Assembly: GCA_027074805.1 (NCBI GenBank)
Contig: JALTCK010000122.1
Span: 1 to 5,776, forward strand
Length of the DNA stretch: 5,776 nt
Source: Thermococcus sp.
GTDB lineage: Archaea; Methanobacteriota_B; Thermococci; Thermococcales; Thermococcaceae
Direction: 5' to 3'
Numbering within the stretch: position 1 is the stretch's first letter; every line of letters begins with the position of its first letter. A program made the position numbers and the translations under genes. Below are positions 4,291 through 5,776 of this stretch, one piece after another. A model generated the notes under the pieces. The model saw only the letters and a list, made by a program, of their open reading frames with translations. It was not told where the DNA came from and did not search any database.

Positions 4291-4293
4291 ATC

Positions 4294-5631
4294 ATGCCAG
4301 TTCACCCTATCGATTATAGGTATGGTAGCGAGGATATGAGACGTATATGGGATGAGGAGAATAAACTTCAGAGGCTCCTTGATGTAGAGGCTGCACTGGC
4401 TAGGGCGCACGCGAAACTTGGAAACATTCCTGAAGAGAGTGCTCGTGTGATTTCTGAAAGGGCCAACACAAATTGGGTAAAGCCCAGGCGGGTGAAGGAG
4501 ATCGAGGCTGAGATAGGTCACGACATAATGGCCGTCGTTAAGGCCCTGAGTGAGGCCTGTGGTGAACATGGGAAGTACGTGCACCTTGGGGCCACGTCGA
4601 ATGATATAATAGATACCGCCAACGCTCTCCTCATAAAGGAAAGTCTCATGATTATTGAGAGCTATCTAAAAGAACTCCGCGACGTTCTGATTAGGCTGGC
4701 GGAGAAACATAAGTACACCGTCTGCATTGGCAGAACTCATGGACAGCATGCGGTTCCTACAACATACGGCATGAAGTTTGCTCTATGGTTGGATGAAGTC
4801 CAAAGGCACCTCGAGAGGCTCGAAGAAATCAAGAAGCGAGTTCTAGTGGGGAAGATGAGGGGGGCAGTTGGAACTGCTGCCTCTTTCGGTGAGAAAGCCC
4901 TTGAGATTGAGAGGCTTGTCATGAAGGACCTCGGCCTTAGACCGGCCTTAATCACGAACCAGCTCGTTCCAAGGGATCTCTACGCGGAGCTCATGATGTT
5001 TCTTGCTTTAGTTGCCTCAACGCTTGACAAAATAGGCCTTGAGATTAGGAACCTCCAGAGGACAGAAATTCTTGAGGTGAGCGAGCCTTTTGGGGAGAAA
5101 CAGGTGGGCTCTTCGACGATGCCCCACAAGAGAAACCCGATAAGGACGGAAAAAGTCTGTGGACTGGCGAGGATTCTTTACTCCAACGTCATCCCAGCGC
5201 TCCTAAACAATCCGCTCTGGCACGAGAGAGACCTTACAAACTCCTCCGTTGAGCGCGTTATCCTTCCCGAGAGTTTCATTCTCCTCGATGAGATGCTCCG
5301 TGTCACTATTGGAGTCCTCAAAGGCCTGGAGTTTTTCTCCGGGAACATAGAGAAGAACCTCTATCTTACCAAGAACCTTATAATGGCTGAACCGTTGATG
5401 TTAAAGCTCACGGAGAAGGGTATGGGAAGGCAAGAAGCACATGAGTTTGTCAGAAAACTGGCAATGAAAGCCTTCCAAGAGGGAAGAGACTTCCTTGAGG
5501 TTGTCAAAGAGAGCAATGAAATGAGGAACTATCTGAGTGAGTCCGAGTTAACTTTGTTGAAGCCTAAAAACTATATTGGAATCTCGCCAAAGCTTGTGGA
5601 TATAGTTCTTGAGAAGGTTCGGGGGCAGTGA
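4294..5631 (+). CDS. purB: Adenylosuccinate lyase (PurB), 445 aa
   Basis: It cleaves SAICAR to AICAR plus fumarate and adenylosuccinate to AMP plus fumarate, in de novo purine and AMP synthesis; it is a cytoplasmic homotetramer of the fumarase/aspartase superfamily. Seen: N-terminal substrate residues YRYGSEDM at 8-15; HDIMA at 76-80; HLGATSND at 97-104; GRTHGQHAVPTTYG at 146-159 with the catalytic His149; the flexible-loop signature GSSTMPHKRNP at 272-282 with the catalytic Ser; and HERDLTNSSVER at 310-321. Length is normal (430-450), and all key residues are present. The start at ATG 4294 follows from the GGTGAT site. It diverges from alba across 192 bases with separate promoters, and no other pur gene is next to it here, so it seems to be a lone gene followed by an AT-rich T-tract. 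Confidence 0.97.
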   Translation: MPVHPIDYRYGSEDMRRIWDEENKLQRLLDVEAALARAHAKLGNIPEESARVISERANTNWVKPRRVKEIEAEIGHDIMAVVKALSEACGEHGKYVHLGATSNDIIDTANALLIKESLMIIESYLKELRDVLIRLAEKHKYTVCIGRTHGQHAVPTTYGMKFALWLDEVQRHLERLEEIKKRVLVGKMRGAVGTAASFGEKALEIERLVMKDLGLRPALITNQLVPRDLYAELMMFLALVASTLDKIGLEIRNLQRTEILEVSEPFGEKQVGSSTMPHKRNPIRTEKVCGLARILYSNVIPALLNNPLWHERDLTNSSVERVILPESFILLDEMLRVTIGVLKGLEFFSGNIEKNLYLTKNLIMAEPLMLKLTEKGMGRQEAHEFVRKLAMKAFQEGRDFLEVVKESNEMRNYLSESELTLLKPKNYIGISPKLVDIVLEKVRGQ

Positions 5632-5776
5632 ACTCTCCCTTTTTCTATTTGTCGGGTAGTATGTCTCCATTTTGTATTTAGAGCTTTTGTGACCCCGTAT
5701 TGTATTTTAGGGTGTTCTAATTTTGGTGAGGATTTATCTCTCAATTTTTTCTGAGTGTGTTGACTTAGACTAATAG
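5632..5776. other. AT-rich non-coding tail
   Basis: These 145 bases are visibly richer in A and T than the genes to the left. All frames are broken by stops within short distances, and no Shine-Dalgarno with a usable frame is seen (GTG 5726 opens only 15 codons). Two similar 15-base blocks 28 bases apart (5665-5679 and 5693-5707, sharing TTGTATTT) are the only internal structure. It may be the purB 3' untranslated region or the upstream region of a gene beyond the window. Confidence 0.5.
5637..5650 (+). terminator. Candidate T-tract terminator of purB
   Basis: CCCTTTTTCTATTT lies six bases after the purB TGA, with no clear hairpin. A T5 run followed by another T3 fits archaeal T-run termination; further T-rich runs downstream (for example T6 at 5745-5750) could act as back-up sites. 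Confidence 0.45.

Noticed and set aside
4138..4293. A 52-codon N-terminal extension of PurB
   Set aside because: It covers the promoter and the ribosome-binding site and is not part of the lyase fold; family length fits ATG 4294.
5740..5756. CTCA...TGAG inverted repeat in the tail as a hairpin terminator
   Set aside because: The arms are only four bases long around an AT-rich loop, too weak to claim; only the T-runs are listed.
1..5776. CRISPR array, insertion sequence, tRNA or rRNA
   Set aside because: I saw no regularly spaced repeats, transposase motifs, terminal inverted repeats or tRNA-like cloverleaf on either strand by eye.

Overview
This window comes from a hyperthermophilic euryarchaeon of the order Thermococcales, most likely Thermococcus. 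The reasons are: a 91-residue Alba chromatin protein; archaeal BRE/TATA elements of the form GAAAnnTTTTAA ahead of most genes; GGTGA(T/G) or GGAGGTG ribosome-binding sites with very short leaders; T-tract terminators; and proteins rich in Lys, Glu, Arg, Val and Ile. The assignment rests on sequence style and family recognition; no database was searched.

Layout, left to right. (1) The 3' part of a GNAT acetyltransferase gene (+), cut by the window edge. (2) Two small unrecognised genes (+), of about 82 and 57 codons; the second has an excellent promoter and ribosome-binding site and is short enough to be missed by routine gene calling. (3) mtnA (-), encoding S-methyl-5-thioribose-1-phosphate isomerase of methionine salvage, converging on the 57-codon gene with a 14-bp overlap. 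(4) A THEP1-type nucleoside-triphosphatase gene (+), divergent from mtnA across only 55 bp. (5) A two-CBS-domain protein with a C-terminal zinc ribbon (-), converging on the NTPase gene with an 11-bp overlap. (6) A winged-helix regulator with two membrane segments and a Ser/Thr-rich outer loop (-). (7) alba (-). (8) purB, adenylosuccinate lyase (+), divergent from alba across 192 bp. (9) An AT-rich tail of about 145 bp with no gene seen.

The genes do not form one pathway. mtnA and purB are both metabolic (MTA/methionine salvage and purine/AMP synthesis), the NTPase and CBS proteins are plausible nucleotide-handling or nucleotide-sensing proteins, and Alba and the winged-helix protein act on DNA or RNA. 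Almost every gene appears to have its own promoter, so this is mosaic core-genome sequence rather than an operon, and I see no mobile element, CRISPR array, tRNA or rRNA. The points most worth a second look are the mirror-symmetric, interlocked divergent promoter between mtnA and the NTPase gene, the membrane-tethered transcription regulator, and two places where one T-tract seems to serve both as terminator of one gene and TATA region of the next. I found no convincing new multi-gene system.
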